Notes: generated by a model from the sequence alone, not told the origin. Counted from the stretch's first letter, positions 1 to 10,525 are shown. The stretch is DNA of 64,000 bases from Polytrichum commune (GCA_950295325.1 OX485803.1:26102001-26166000), one strand, 5' to 3'. Numbers and translations are program-made.

Positions 1-619
1 ATGTGTGGAAATGTTTAATTAATTTGGAATGGTCAATATGATAGAGTAATCATAAGAAATGAAACCATACTTACGACAAGTCACACTTAAAATTATGTGT
101 TTTACATCTTACGAGAAGTATGTGCATGCTCATAGATAAAAATGTTGATTTAAACTAAAGTCTTAAGACATGCATGTTATAATGAGATTAAGTTTGGATT
201 GTGTGATCAAATAGCACTCAACAGTATTAAGGGGAAAGATGGAGCATTTCAACACTCACTTTTCACCCGAACCAAAGCTTTCCCCGAAATCTATTAATTT
301 TGAATCTCAAAATGACAATTGGCATGATTCTCAATTATTATAGTTATTGGGAACCGAATAAAGCAATTTCCAATCCAACCAACATCGGTAGATCATTTTG
401 ACATGCCCATAGACCACAACATGACCACATATATTGAGAAAGGTTGGTAGGATAAAAAAGATGTAGGGATGCAGGGTTTAGGGTTTAGGGTTTGTGATAG
501 TTGTGTATGTGGTTTAGGGTTTAGTCGTTAGTACGATACATTACACACACAAACAATATTGACTCCTAAAAACCCGTATCGCACTAACTTAATTTATGAC
601 AAGCTCACAGTTGATGGTA
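1..619. other. AT-rich non-coding stretch with short telomere-like run
   Basis: No coding frame is convincing here. A short run of GGGTTTA units at about 474-495 and another at 521-533 resembles the plant telomere repeat. It is only three to four units long and interstitial, so it is not a telomere. Confidence 0.5.
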
Positions 620-620
620 G

Positions 621-772
621 CCCCTCTACACAATCTCAAATTGGTCCTTTATGAATGTAATATTTATTTGAAAAACCATGGTTCAAATTGAAAGATATCT
701 CGTTTATGAAAATTCTATATTTGAAAACATCATATACACATCCTTAGGGGTGTATTCTTCATTGAAAACCTA
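621..772 (+). repeat. Diverged direct repeat, copy 1
   Basis: This segment is repeated in the same orientation at 960-1112. Shared landmarks in order are CCCCTCT, ACAATCTCAAATTGG, ACCATGGTTCAA, CATATACACATCCTT and ATTCTTCAT. The copies differ by many substitutions and small indels, so the duplication is old. Nothing in it looks coding. Confidence 0.75.
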
Positions 773-959
773 TGATATACATTTGATGCTAGCGAGATAT
801 CTAACCATATGGCTCATTGGTTAAATGCAATTACATCATTGTTGAAAATTAAAGTTCAATGCACTATACAATCTTTAGTTCAAGTTGACGCCCAATGAAA
901 TGAATTGACGTCCTATTGGAGATTGAATTTTCCTCCACCTCTTGTAAGAAAACGAATAG

Positions 960-1112
960 CCCCTCTCAACAATCTCAAATTGGGTCCTTTATGTACTATG
1001 TAATATATATTTGAAGAACCATGGTTCAACCTTAAAGTTATCTCATTCATGAAAACTCTATACTGCAGAACACCATATACACATCCTTGGGGGTGGATTC
1101 TTCATCGAAAAC
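960..1112 (+). repeat. Diverged direct repeat, copy 2
   Basis: Second copy of the repeat at 621-772, with the same landmark order. The two copies start about 339 bp apart, too far for a simple tandem array without a long unit. Confidence 0.75.
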
Positions 1113-1340
1113 CCACTAAATGACATACATTGTGCAATACGAATTAACTTAAGGTTGTTTTTGAAAATATGTTTACAAGGAATCCAATTGTAAATGTACT
1201 AAGGGCATACGGCATACAAAATTCATGTCTTCATACTAAGTTCTTCAAGTTAATGTGATTAATGCTTCCATTACATATTATACATATACATATGATTTAC
1301 GCCCCCCTTCATTACATCTACATCCATCTCTGATCGCATT

Positions 1341-1505
1341 TCCCCCCATCCCCCCATCCCCTGATGTCCCCATCCTATCTCCTCCCATTTCCCCCATCCC
1401 CCCATTTCCCCATGCCATGTGCTTCCATTTTCCCCATCCCCCATCCCCCATCTCCACCCATCCCCCCATCACCCATATGCACTCATCCCCCCATCCTCCC
1501 ATAGG
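1341..1505. repeat. C-rich CCCCCAT-type microsatellite
   Basis: Irregular CCCCCAT and CCCCATCC runs dominate this stretch. The opposite strand is therefore a series of G-runs with short spacers, able in principle to form G-quadruplexes. The open frames through it are low-complexity Pro/Ser/His on plus and Gly/Met/Trp on minus, and are not credible genes. Confidence 0.7.
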
Positions 1506-1972
1506 CCACATGGAACGTCGCCATTGGAATGACGGCAATGGACCGTCGCCATCGGCACGACGCCACGTGGCAGCCGTGGGGAAACCCTAACGGCGCTGGC
1601 TACCACCCCGCGCCCCTTCTCTCTTCTCCTCATTCTCATTTGGAACAGAGAGAGGAGGAGAGGAGAGCTTAGAATATTCGGAGCGAAGCTCTGTCAGATT
1701 TTAGTCTGCCTTATTTTATTTTGCTTCAAGTTGTGTTTGAGTTGCATATTTCGCTTGAGAGGTGACTTATTGTGAGTAGAGAGGGTTGCAAGATTGTTAG
1801 TAGAGCTGGAGTTTGAATATTGGGGTTTGAAAGCTTGAAGCTTGAAGCTTGTAGCTGCACCAGAATAGGTGCTAGGGTTTCAGACCTTGTACAGCCGCTA
1901 GCCCACGGACTTTTTGGACTAGCGACTAACCTAATAGCTAACAATTATGGCTGAAAACGGTTCTCGAAAAAA

Positions 1973-2115
1973 ATGGGCTTGCCCAGCTATGGCTAGATTG
2001 CGGCTTGAAAAATTATGGGCTAGCCTAGCTATGGCTAGATCGAGGCCTCAAAAAATATGGGCTAGTCCAGCTATGGCTAGATCGAGGCCTCAAATAATAT
2101 GGGCTAGCCCAGCTA
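1973..2115. repeat. Tandem repeat of a roughly 55-60 bp unit, array 1
   Basis: Units carry ATGGGCTAGCC, AGCTATGGCTAGAT and CGAGGCCTCAAAAA. About two and a half units are present, and the same unit recurs as a second array at 3084-3238. The duplicated arrays suggest they belong to one larger repeat family. Confidence 0.75.
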
Positions 2116-2204
2116 GTTATTAGCTAGCTAAAGATAAGTCATGTAACTCAATTGGCTCAAGCTAAGGCCCAGCCATGTCATCCCTATCACTACCATAAAA
2201 AATT

Positions 2205-2480
2205 TAGGGTTGAGATCATCTGTCCATATCCAAGTGCTTCCAAGTGCAACCGGTTACATGTTTACATCTTTTGATATGTCTTTACTCAAAGTGGGCTATA
2301 TTCTCTACATTCCTCTAAAAAGATGGGTCGTTCTCTTGAAGTCTTGAACAAGAACTTCAACAAGTTCATTCTGAAACTCAACCAGCTCATCTACAACTAG
2401 TAGCCGGAACTCTGTAAGTAGTAGCCGGATCTCTGTAACTGGTAGCCGGATCTCACCTGCAACTAATAGCCGGATCTCAT
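2205..2480 (+). repeat. Dispersed repeat family R1, copy 1, with short AGCCGGATCTC minisatellite
   Basis: Contains ATTTAGGGTTGAGAT, CAACCGGTTACATG and GGGCTATATTCTC. Diverged copies occur at 2668-2800 and 28497-28690. Its 3' part (about 2390-2490) is a short tandem array of roughly 24-bp units built on AACTAGTAGCCGGATCTC. Probably a transposon fragment of unknown class. Confidence 0.65.
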
Positions 2481-2667
2481 TTGTAACTAGTAGCTCAGCA
2501 ATTCGATTGAGCAAGATCAACTTCATCTGCACATAATAGGATCCAAGACGACTGAGCCAGGATTGATTTTTACATCTGCACAAGGCAACGCTTCAAGGGG
2601 CTCTCATCAAAGAACAAGGCAGAGGTAAAGACTACTTGTACTTGTAGAAACTTCAATTCACTATCCG

Positions 2668-2800
2668 GAAAGATTTAGGGTTGAGATAATTTGTTTAGAT
2701 CCAAGTGTTTTCAAGTGCAACTGGTTACATGTTTACATCTTAAGTTTGGATATGTCTTTACTCAAGTGGGCTATATTCTCTACATTCCTCTACATTCTAA
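2668..2800 (+). repeat. Dispersed repeat family R1, copy 2
   Basis: Same landmarks as 2205-2350: GATTTAGGGTTGAGAT, GTGCAACTGGTTACATG, and the CTCAAGTGGGCTATATTCTC block. It lies 460 bp downstream in the same orientation. Confidence 0.65.
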
Positions 2801-2964
2801 TGCCATACGATCCTGAAAAGTTGATCTTGTTGGATAATTCCGATTGGAAGAATCACATTCCCAAACGCCCTATTTTCGATGAGGAGTTGCAGATAGAGGA
2901 TGATGACAATTTGTTGGTAGAGAATCATGAGCAACATGTTTTAGGTATTGATGACGATGAGTGA
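2746..2964 (+). CDS. Short unknown ORF, possible transposon-protein tail
   Basis: This 72-codon frame starts inside repeat R1 copy 2 and ends with an acidic tail (EDDDN, then GIDDDE). After the repeat boundary near 2800 it encodes MPYDPEKLILLD followed by KNHIPKRPIFDEEL, which looks protein-like. I do not recognise a family. It could be the 3' end of a transposon gene whose upstream part has been replaced. Low confidence that it is expressed. Confidence 0.25.
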   Translation: MDMSLLKWAIFSTFLYILMPYDPEKLILLDNSDWKNHIPKRPIFDEELQIEDDDNLLVENHEQHVLGIDDDE

Positions 2965-3083
2965 TTTTGACTGATATGAAATATAATTGTATTGATGAGA
3001 CAATGTCTCCTTGAATTCATATAATGAGCTACATGAATTAATTTATTAGGTCAGCTAGTCCACCTATATGGCTAAAAACGGTA

Positions 3084-3238
3084 CCCGAAAAAAATGGGCT
3101 AGCCCAACTATGGCTAGATCGAGGCCTCAAAAAATATGGGCTAGCCCAACTATGGCTAGATCAAGGCCTTAGAAAATATGGGCTAGCCTAGCTATGGCTA
3201 GATTAAGGCCTCAAAAATATGGGCTAGCCCAGCTAGCT
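3084..3238. repeat. Tandem repeat of a roughly 55-60 bp unit, array 2
   Basis: Same unit as 1973-2115 (ATGGGCTAGCC, ACTATGGCTAGATC, GAGGCCT). About three units are present, the last ending in GGGCTAGCCCAGCTAGC. Confidence 0.75.
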
Positions 3239-3240
3239 AA

Positions 3241-4430
3241 TGGGCTATAAAAGGTGTGTAGGGTTTGTACATAAAGAGTGAGGGCTTGAAAGTGTGGTGA
3301 AGGAGTGAGTGGTGCAAGGGCGTATCTCAACAACAAGCATTGTAGATTTGTGTGTTGTTGTGTGGTTTTTTCAGCAAGGGAGGAACAATTTTTGTTGTAG
3401 AACACTTCAATGTGAGTACAACAATCTTTCTACACTCACAACCCACATCCTGAATTGGTTCATTGTTGATTTCCATTTGTTTTGTTTGAATTATGAGTTT
3501 TGGCAGGTTTTGCATGCAATTTGAGCTTTGATTATCATTTTGAAGCTCAATTCTATTGTGATTTTCATTTTTTGTTCAATTCAATCGTTCTGACCAAGCA
3601 CTTGCAAGCATTCTTCAAAGGAAGAATCACAGTCCACCGTTGTGTAGCCATTGACGATCGCACTGCACCGACGGCGGTGCCAGGAACACCGAGAGGAAGA
3701 CATTGGGCTTGAGAGCTGAGGGCCTGAGAGCCCAGAGAAGAACGTTGGTGAAAAGGGTAGGGAGACAGCGAAGTGACCAAGCAGCCTTGATGGGACTTAG
3801 GGCCGGCAGCTGCAGGCTGCCAAGTGGCACCGGGAGTGGGGAGCAGCCCGGGAGCAGGGAACGGCGCGGGGAACGGCCGAGGAGACGAATGTCACGGGAA
3901 CGTCACGGGAACGCCGGGGGCGGCGAACGACACCCGAGAACGCCATGATCAACACTCGGGAACGGACGTACAAATAGTGAGATAGAATAGTTAGATGATT
4001 AGTGAACACCTAGGGCAAGGGTAGATGAAAGACATACCCTAAGAGGATGAAAATCCCTTAGGATGAACATAAACTATTCCCACCCTCTTCAATGAATATG
4101 TGCATTTCGGATGAATGGGGTGCACGGAGGATAACCGTACCACATGGCACATCTAGATTAAACAAAGAATACCACCCAATGAACCCCACAAGTACATTTC
4201 ACATGTAAACATTATCACTGCTGTAAATAGATCCGAATGGGTTAAAATTAGATTGTAACAGGATTCAGGGCTAAAAATAGCCGAAAGCTTACATTTGGCA
4301 TTAGGGGACATTAGGCCTAACCGCCACATCCAGTTAATGGTAGATATTGGACACTATATAAAGAGGCCAAGTTAAGGGCCCTATCACACTTCATTTGCCG
4401 CGGAACATTAAATGTGAAGTGTCAACACGA
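3241..4430. other. No recognisable gene; GC-rich patch at 3640-3950
   Basis: Overlapping open frames of 60-80 codons occur on both strands around 3500-4000. None has a recognisable motif and they contradict one another. The GC-rich patch may be an old coding or LTR-type fragment, but I cannot assign it. Confidence 0.4.
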
Positions 4431-4431
4431 A

Positions 4432-4575
4432 TACCTTAGGAAACTTTAGGAGGCCGGACGAGCAACCCTTTGGAGACCAAAGGACTCGTAAACCTCATAT
4501 CCTAAGAAACGTTAGGAGGCCGGACGAGCAACCCCTTGGAGAGGAAGGGACTCGTAAACCTCATTCTTATTGTGA
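4432..4575 (+). repeat. Tandem duplication, 66-bp period
   Basis: Two adjacent units each contain CCTWAGRAAACKTTAGGAGG, CCGGACGAGCAACCC and GGACTCGTAAACCTCAT. The start-to-start distance of the AGGAGGCCGGACG block is 66 bp (4448 and 4514). Confidence 0.8.
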
Positions 4576-4579
4576 ACCA

Positions 4580-5399
4580 TCTCACGTGAGCGTCAAACAA
4601 CTAAAATCAAACTAAATGCACTTAAAGGGAGATCCAACGATTTTACCGAGAATTTGCTAAGCCTTGAGAGTGGAAATCATGGATTGAAATATGAGGTGAT
4701 TTGCAAAGCTGGAGACATTGGAATCGACATCATATCGAGAGGAGGACAAAGGAGGTGGCCGACGATTGGGCCACATCAATCACTACATAAGATTTCATCT
4801 CCATAAACCATACCTCATCGATTAAAAGAAATTCTAGATGATGGCATAAGAGTAGAGAAATGAGGACTTGAATAGGAAATGGAACAAACTCTTTGATGAA
4901 TGAATAAGGAAATTCTTATACTTGAATACTATCTAAGTGGATGGAATTACATTAGTGAGGAAGTATGCTTGAAATCTATCAAAGCTAATTCTCTCTTAAT
5001 ATAACATTCTTAGAATATTCGGAAGAATAGAAATGGTCTTAAGCATTCAAACCATGAAAGATATTGTATACAAGAATGAAGTTCCTTTAAATACACTTAA
5101 CCTCGACATTAGGATTTAGGGGAACATAACCTTGCAAACTTAGGTCAACTACTCCTTGAGAACTCAAAAGAGCATTAAAGGAATATGCTACAAAACTAAG
5201 ACTGCAATAAGAGTACAAACACCTTCATAGAAATGGAAATCTATGATGGTCTAATTTTGGTGGGAGTGACTTCCATTTAAACCGGTTCAGCAACGGGTTA
5301 CACCGACTAAGGCTGAGGGTTAAAGGTGACCTCGACAACCATATATGTATTCGTATATATACGAATACGTATATGTATAGACAATATGTGAGAAAATAA
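4580..5399. other. No gene seen; AT palindrome at 5342-5378
   Basis: AT-rich stretch without a credible frame. A self-complementary TATGTATTCGTATA / TATACGAATACGTATA run lies at about 5343-5376. Confidence 0.4.
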
Positions 5400-5408
5400 C
5401 CAAACCAG

Positions 5409-5657
5409 GGCCGGGGATTCGTGGCACTCACTTAGAATCATCCGTGCGGATGAAAAAAACACAGGAATCATCTAAATGGCTATTTTTGGGCAATTTGATT
5501 CCGGAAATAGAGTCAAATGCGGCCCCGAATTAGTCTAGTGACGTCACATTCGAATGAATCGGCCCTCAACCCCATAGGGGGCTTTTTTTATTGGAGCCAC
5601 TTCATCCACGATATCTTGGATGGATGATTCTAAGTGAGTGCCACGAATCCCCAGCCA
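5409..5657. mobile_element. Mutator-like miniature element (long TIRs, 9-bp target duplication)
   Basis: The left end reads GGCCGGGGATTCGTGGCACT and the right end is its inverse (AGTGCCACGAATCCCCAGCC plus one base). The inverted arms match over about 35 bp, through ACTTAGAATCATCC. The 249-bp element is flanked by the 9-bp direct repeat CCAAACCAG at 5400-5408 and 5658-5666. Long TIRs plus a 9-bp duplication are the usual signature of MULE-type transposons. No ORF is inside, so it is non-autonomous. Confidence 0.75.
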
Positions 5658-5671
5658 CCAAACCAGCCACA

Positions 5672-6017
5672 TTTACGAACGATCGTTCGTAAATGCGAAT
5701 ACATCGCCTGACCCAACCTTTTTTTACGAACGCTCGTTCGTAAATACCCGTACCCAAAGCACAAGTGAAGGTGTTTACGAACGCGCGTTCGTAAATACCC
5801 TACACCCAAAGCACAAATCCGGAACTTTACGAACGCGCGTTCGTAAAATACGCTGGAAAACACCAACCTATACACCACCATACTGTCAAAGTTATAAAAA
5901 CACCATCACTATGAATAATTAAAACAAAATATCCAATCTTACGAACGCACGTTCGTGAGAGCGTGAAATGTAAATTTAACCGATCAAAACATCTATTTAC
6001 GAACGATCGTTCGTAAA
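5672..6017. repeat. Array of six 22-bp palindromes (PAL family)
   Basis: Six copies of arm TTTACGAACG, two variable bases, inverse arm CGTTCGTAAA lie at 5672-5693, 5723-5744, 5774-5795, 5826-5847, 5938-5959 and 5996-6017. Central dinucleotides are AT, CT, CG, CG, CA and AT. The first four are spaced 51, 51 and 52 bp apart, and two of the spacers share ACCCAAAGCACAA, so part of the array is a diverged tandem repeat. It sits upstream of the large pseudogene, split from the next copy (7580) by a solo LTR. It may originally have lain in one intron or leader. Confidence 0.85.
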
Positions 6018-6112
6018 TATGATCAAAAGCTTCTAGATCAAATATATAAATGAATGTTATGTTATACAACCAAACCCACAATGCAAACAGTAGTATCTGC
6101 GGCCTGGTGATA

Positions 6113-7567
6113 TGTGAGTCCAAAATGGTGCCCACATGTGTTTTTAAGTCTTTAAGACCATTAGAAGTTATGTTTTAACGGTTATTAATTATTCACAAAA
6201 ATATAAAAAGAGTGAAGTGTGGTGTGCATTAAGTTTAGACATTAGAGGGCGTTGTATGATTGTCTCAAGGTTTAAGTTCAATGAGGTAATGCCTTAACTA
6301 GGTGAGTATGGAGTAAGATGAGGCGAGAGGGAATCCGCGGGTTAAATGCCCACATTAGGATCCACCTTGTTGATTTAGGAATGGAAGAGCCTTGTGGATG
6401 GAATGAGTCCCTACTTAAAAGGAGAAGGTTAAGGGGTTGTGATTGGAGGCTCTAATCCTCTCACCCTATCCTTACCTCATGTCCTCTCCTCCTCTTTGCT
6501 ATTTAAGACCTCGTTCTTCCCTCACTCATCCTCTCTTTCTTTCGTGCTCCTTGGCACCCCACGTGTTATAAATGTGGGTGCGTGGGAAGCAAGATAGGAG
6601 CACGTGTGTGTGCATGGGTGTAAGGTTAGGAGCCAAGGCTAGTTGGCCTTGAAGAGGGCTTGACCTCTTGTTAGTAATAGTTGGGCGTGAATGATTTAAA
6701 GTTCAATTTATGGCTTTGTTTGAGTACTTGGATTTACATTGATTAGCCTTATACTTATGCGGATGTGCAAAGTCTCTTATTGGAGCATTTAATTTTTTTG
6801 GACTTCATATGAATTTTTGAGAGCCAAAAAACCGAGACTATGTCCAAACTTCCAAAAGCTAGTGAAAAAGTGCAGATTCAAAGGGAACAGCGTAGAATTG
6901 CAACCATATACTTTTTGGCAGTAGAAATATTATTGCATATTCATGTAGAGAACTTCATTACCTATCCATGGATACCAAGAACTCATTTTTTGGACCTCAT
7001 ATGAATTTTTGAGAGCCAAAAAACCGAGACAATGTCCAAACTTCCAAAAAAATAGTGACACACTCTTATAGTTTTTGACTTATGATGTTTAGACTTAAAG
7101 TGTTGGATTCATTAGGTAGGAAAGGGTGTGTGTAACTTTTGAATGTATTGGTGATTGACCATTGAGGTTGAACTTAGTAATGGAATGTGAAGGCCTGTAA
7201 AGGAGAGGCCACCATAAGTTACACAAGTATTTGTTAATACTTAAACTTATGTGCTTCATGGAATCAACAAACGAAGGTTCGTGCAGTAGTGTGAAATCAA
7301 CGGCGAAGACCCGATTCACACGAGGAAAATCATTGAAGGCAAGCGTAGCCAAGACGGCCGGGTGGACATTGGAGAAGGCTAAGGATGTGACCTTACCCGA
7401 AGTTAAGGAATATAAGATGACATAGTGTGGGATTAGTCAAGTTGTATATATTCCAAGGGTATATTGGAATCATACATTGAATTAAAGAGGGATGATTTTC
7501 TACGTGTCATTATAACTTTTCCACTTGGGCTAGGACGAAATCGAAGGGTGGGGAATTTTTGGTGACA
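6113..7567 (+). mobile_element. Solo-LTR-like insertion, family LTR-A, copy 1
   Basis: Starts TGTGAGTCCAAAATGGTGCC and ends GGTGACA (TG...CA). It is flanked by the 5-bp duplication TGATA at 6108-6112 and 7568-7572. A roughly 1.45-kb unit with TG/CA ends and a 5-bp duplication is typical of a solo LTR. It aligns in order with the copy at 12638-14198: a shared ATATAAAAAGAGTGAA block, CTCACTCATCCTCTCTTTC, GGCACCCCACG and GAGGGCTTGACCTCTTG. No gag-pol coding was found. A short frame at 7231-7425 lies within it and is unassigned. Confidence 0.7.
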
Positions 7568-7579
7568 TGATATCACTCA

Positions 7580-7597
7580 CTCACGAACGTTCGTAAA
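7580..7597. repeat. PAL palindrome, shortened copy
   Basis: Reads CTCACGAACG directly joined to TTCGTAAA. The central NNCG of the 22-bp form is missing. It lies 31 bp before the CAG that precedes the first exon of the pseudogene. Confidence 0.75.
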
Positions 7598-7628
7598 TCC
7601 TTTACTAAAAGTGTATGTCATTGTGCAG

Positions 7629-8911
7629 ATGGCTAGATCAATCAGGAATGCCACTGAGATATTCGCGGTGCAGGTGGACAGCCTGCCACAGTAAGTGTCG
7701 GACACAAATGGCAACGACAATTATGTCCCAAAGGATGACTTCATGGGGGAGTGGACGGCGCTCCCAGAGAAAACCGAAGACGGTCTCTTTGTCCTACACT
7801 TCACGTACGAGCTGGAGACGACAACGGACCAGCCAGAACAATGGGTGCAGATGAAAACATGGAAAATAGAGTCAATAGAGGCCCAAGGAGATTACGTCAT
7901 TTTGGACATGAAAAACAAGAAGGACCACATCAACCTCTTGTTGCACTACATGGAACACTCCTTCTCCCACAATTACGCCATTCTGATTGTAGGAGAAGAT
8001 GCCAAACATTTCAACCTGCAGGGTCTCTTCACAAAGTACGCTTTGAGCCAGTACTGGACAGCCAGGAAGCTAACCGCCTTGGCATTGAACATCTCCAAAT
8101 ACAACAGTGTGGTCGCTGAGGCGAATAAGAAGAAGAGTCCAAGAAAACCTTCTGTATCCGGGGCAGGAGGTTCGAGAAGTGCACCCCGGCCTGTGCCATC
8201 CGCGAGCCGGGGGACGGAGGGGCCCAGCAGACATTCTGCGCCAGCCAAAAGGTCAAGGGATGACATGGAGAAGTCGGGAGTAACGGAGACGGCGGAGGTG
8301 AACTTGCCTTCTGTAATGCTAACCCCTTTGAAGAAGGGAAGAAACCCGGACGCTGTGAAGGCTACCAGAATCCTGAGAGACTTCAACAATTACTCAAAGG
8401 ATTGTTGGCCCATGGGAAGGCACTTTACATTCAACGTAGACTGCTTCAAGTGCGAGAAATCGCCAAACAAGTGGGTGGTTAGGTCTCGTGAGAGCGGGGG
8501 TGTGAAGTGGCAAATTAACAATTTGATGAACAACGTCAAGTGGGACAGACAGACCGTCTGCGTGATGCCGAGGGGCCTCACGTTCAGTCCAACTGAAAAA
8601 GATTGGCCCCGGATCCAGAATGGTGAGTGCTGCATCATAGATGGACAGCACAGCCTGGAGGCGTCGCATATCATCTTGAAGGACGACAACTTCCAACATG
8701 AGCTGAAGGCGGACCCACGCTACTGGAAGGCCTTCCTGGTGTTGTCGGACGACTGGGACAAACTCCAAAAGATTTCAATTTTTTTGAATTCCGGTAATAA
8801 GATAAAGGCGTTTGGGCAGCAAACATAGTGGCTGCAAGAGATGTCTGGGTGGCACATGGATGCCCGCCAAAGGAGAGAGAGAATGCGAAGACCCAGTCTC
8901 CGTAGTGGAAG
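7629..8911 (+). pseudogene. Large pseudogene, exon 1: DGQHR-type domain
   Basis: The exon begins at an ATG directly after a CAG (7626-7628), probably a splice acceptor, so transcription may start upstream. The frame runs MARSIRNATE..., meets TAA at 7692-7694, then stays open to 8828. A basic Pro/Ser-rich linker at about 8120-8280 (KKKSPRKPS, AKRSRDD) is followed by a domain containing CCIIDGQHSLEA (DGQHS at 8640-8654). That motif resembles the DGQHR signature of DndB/ParB-fold-related proteins, with Ser for Arg. Near 8811-8813 one base seems lost, because the frame one back continues as WAANIVAARDVWVAHGCPPK to 8911, broken by TAG at 8903-8905. A GTAAGT donor starts at 8912. The reading and the phase 0 junction to exon 2 are direct; the function is unknown. 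It may regulate or bind DNA if the family analogy holds. Confidence 0.6.
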
Positions 8912-8916
8912 GTAAG

Positions 8917-8938
8917 TTTACGAACAAACGTTCGTAAA
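8917..8938. repeat. PAL palindrome 5 bp inside intron 1 donor
   Basis: Arm TTTACGAACA, centre AA, arm CGTTCGTAAA. It begins five bases into the intron, overlapping the donor consensus (GTAAGT). Confidence 0.85.
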
Positions 8939-9011
8939 GGTCACTTTGCATTTCAATTTTCTTGAGCTTATAAAATTTCCTGGATTTTTTTATTTTTCCT
9001 GAAGTTTCCAT

Positions 9012-9033
9012 TTCACAAACGTGCGTTCGTATT
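9012..9033. repeat. PAL palindrome near intron 1 acceptor
   Basis: Arm TTCACAAACG, centre TG, arm CGTTCGTATT. It ends 35 bases before the TAG acceptor at 9066-9068. The following ACTGACACATTTG is shared with the end of intron 2. Confidence 0.8.
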
Positions 9034-9068
9034 TAGTGCAACACTGACACATTTGTTTTCCATTGTAG

Positions 9069-10385
9069 GCATTTTGCAATGCGATGGTGGGCAAATTTTC
9101 CTCCATCGACATGAAGTCCACCACCACAAAGTCAGTACTAGAGCTGAAGGGTGAGCTTCGTCTCATTTGCTGCAACAGGGATACTTGGGAGTTTTGGACA
9201 CAATTTTTTGACTCGCACAACTCGGGCGATCTTGTCAACCCCGACACAGAGGAGAAATACAACGCGGACAAGACCGGAGAGGCCCCTCCACTACTAAGGG
9301 AGTTTTTCAGGTCCCTGCAGGGACTCACGGAGTCGGAACTGAAGCGTTGTGCGGTTCATGTACTTGGGAACACAATGGGAAGAACAATCCCATATCCCAA
9401 GATTTTTTTGAAGAGGCCCAAGCACAAGCCCGGAACATACTCCATCAAGGAGTGGTGTAACGACAGGAAGATGAAGACAGCTGCGATGCGGGAGTTGAGC
9501 GGTCTCCTGCCAGAAATGCAACTTTTCTATGCCGACGGCGACATCAACTGGGCCAAATGGAAGGAGTTCAAGTTGATGTACATCATCAATGGGGCCTCGA
9601 TGCGAAGCCTAATGAAAGAGCACATCGCCGTTCTGAAACTCAAGGGCAACAAGAGAGCCAAGAAGACGGAGACAGAACCCGAGGAGCTGCAGCGGTACAT
9701 CTCCTTCTTGGAGAGGAAGAGAAACGCCACATTTGAGGGTGTCGCCAAATTTTGTGTGGTCACAACTGGGTTGGAGAGGACAACATTCTCCAAATGGGAC
9801 GGCAAGGCCGAGGTCAGGGAGGACCGCAGGGGTTGCCCCTTCGCAATACTTGATTTCAGGGGGATCCCGGGTGCATCTAGGAAGGGGGCGAAGGGGGTGC
9901 CCTTTTACAACCCCTTCATGGCAAAATTCATGGAGTACAAATCTCCAGCCATGAAGGAGCCACACGTGTGGCTGTGGATTGTTAAACAGGAGAAGGTCTC
10001 TGTCATCACCGTGTTGTATGAGGAGACAATAAAATTCGAATACAACATATTCCACAACACATACGTGCCTGCCAAGATGGAAGGGATCGTGGCGATTAAC
10101 GAGGCCAGGGGCAACAAGCAGGTGGGAGCGGTCAGCCTCATCTTCTTGACGTACAATGTGCTGAGGAATGGGCGAGCACCTGTCAAGGCCAACAACACGT
10201 TCAAGAAGATTTATAGCATCCCTCACCCCCCTCCCAAGGAGCTGCTGCAGGAAACGCTATACACGGTCTTCCCAACGTTAGAGCTCAAGTTGGAGTTCTA
10301 CGTATCCGTGTTGCAGGGATTGGCGATGAATGGAGAGACAGTTTACAACGTCTTTGGAGGCAACAAATTTATGTACGCTGCAATG
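9069..10385 (+). pseudogene. Large pseudogene, exon 2: beta-class DNA-methyltransferase-like domain
   Basis: The exon opens in phase 0 after TTGTAG and stays open for about 440 codons. In order it shows a long helical charged region (9084-9800), then CPFAILDFRGIPG at about 9836, where a beta-class N4/N6 adenine/cytosine methyltransferase would carry DPPY. A strand-rich core follows, and GETVYNVFGGNKFMYAA near 10332-10382 sits where the FxGxG SAM-binding motif would be. Exon 3 continues it as LGLCVNTYVDAVNEEEY, matching the usual LGR...xE/D...Y pattern. Motif order (catalytic first, SAM-binding last) fits the beta class. Both key motifs are degenerate, so activity is unlikely. The methyltransferase call is inference from pattern, not from a search. 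The exon itself has no internal stop. Confidence 0.5.
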
Positions 10386-10404
10386 ATAAGCTCTCCTACT
10401 AAAC

Positions 10405-10426
10405 TTTACGAACGCTCGTTCGTAAA
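10405..10426. repeat. PAL palindrome near intron 2 donor
   Basis: Arm TTTACGAACG, centre CT, arm CGTTCGTAAA followed by G. Its right arm contains a possible cryptic donor, GTAAAG. Confidence 0.9.
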
Positions 10427-10525
10427 GCCATGTATGTAGCATTTTTCATGCCTGCGGAATGTTCAGTGGTTGATATATGTTGTCATAGATTTTTTCACAC
10501 TATAGTCTCCCCCGTAGTGTTGATA

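Noticed and set aside
474-533. Telomere
   Set aside because: Only a few TTTAGGG units, interrupted and far from any end. Similar short runs occur at 17955 and 46070 inside the hAT-like element.
5672-6017. CRISPR array
   Set aside because: Repeats with about 29-bp spacers look CRISPR-like, but the repeat is a full palindrome, two of the spacers are related to each other, copies also occur singly in exons and introns, and the context is eukaryotic with introns and plant transposons.
5630-6135. Proteins containing repeated YERSFVN or LRTRVRK peptides
   Set aside because: These peptides are simply the PAL palindrome translated in different frames on both strands.
9609-10226. 205-codon minus-strand ORF opposite exon 2
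   Set aside because: It is the mirror of a GC-rich coding exon. The plus frame has coherent motifs and splice phases, and the minus frame is Cys/His/Leu-rich without motifs.
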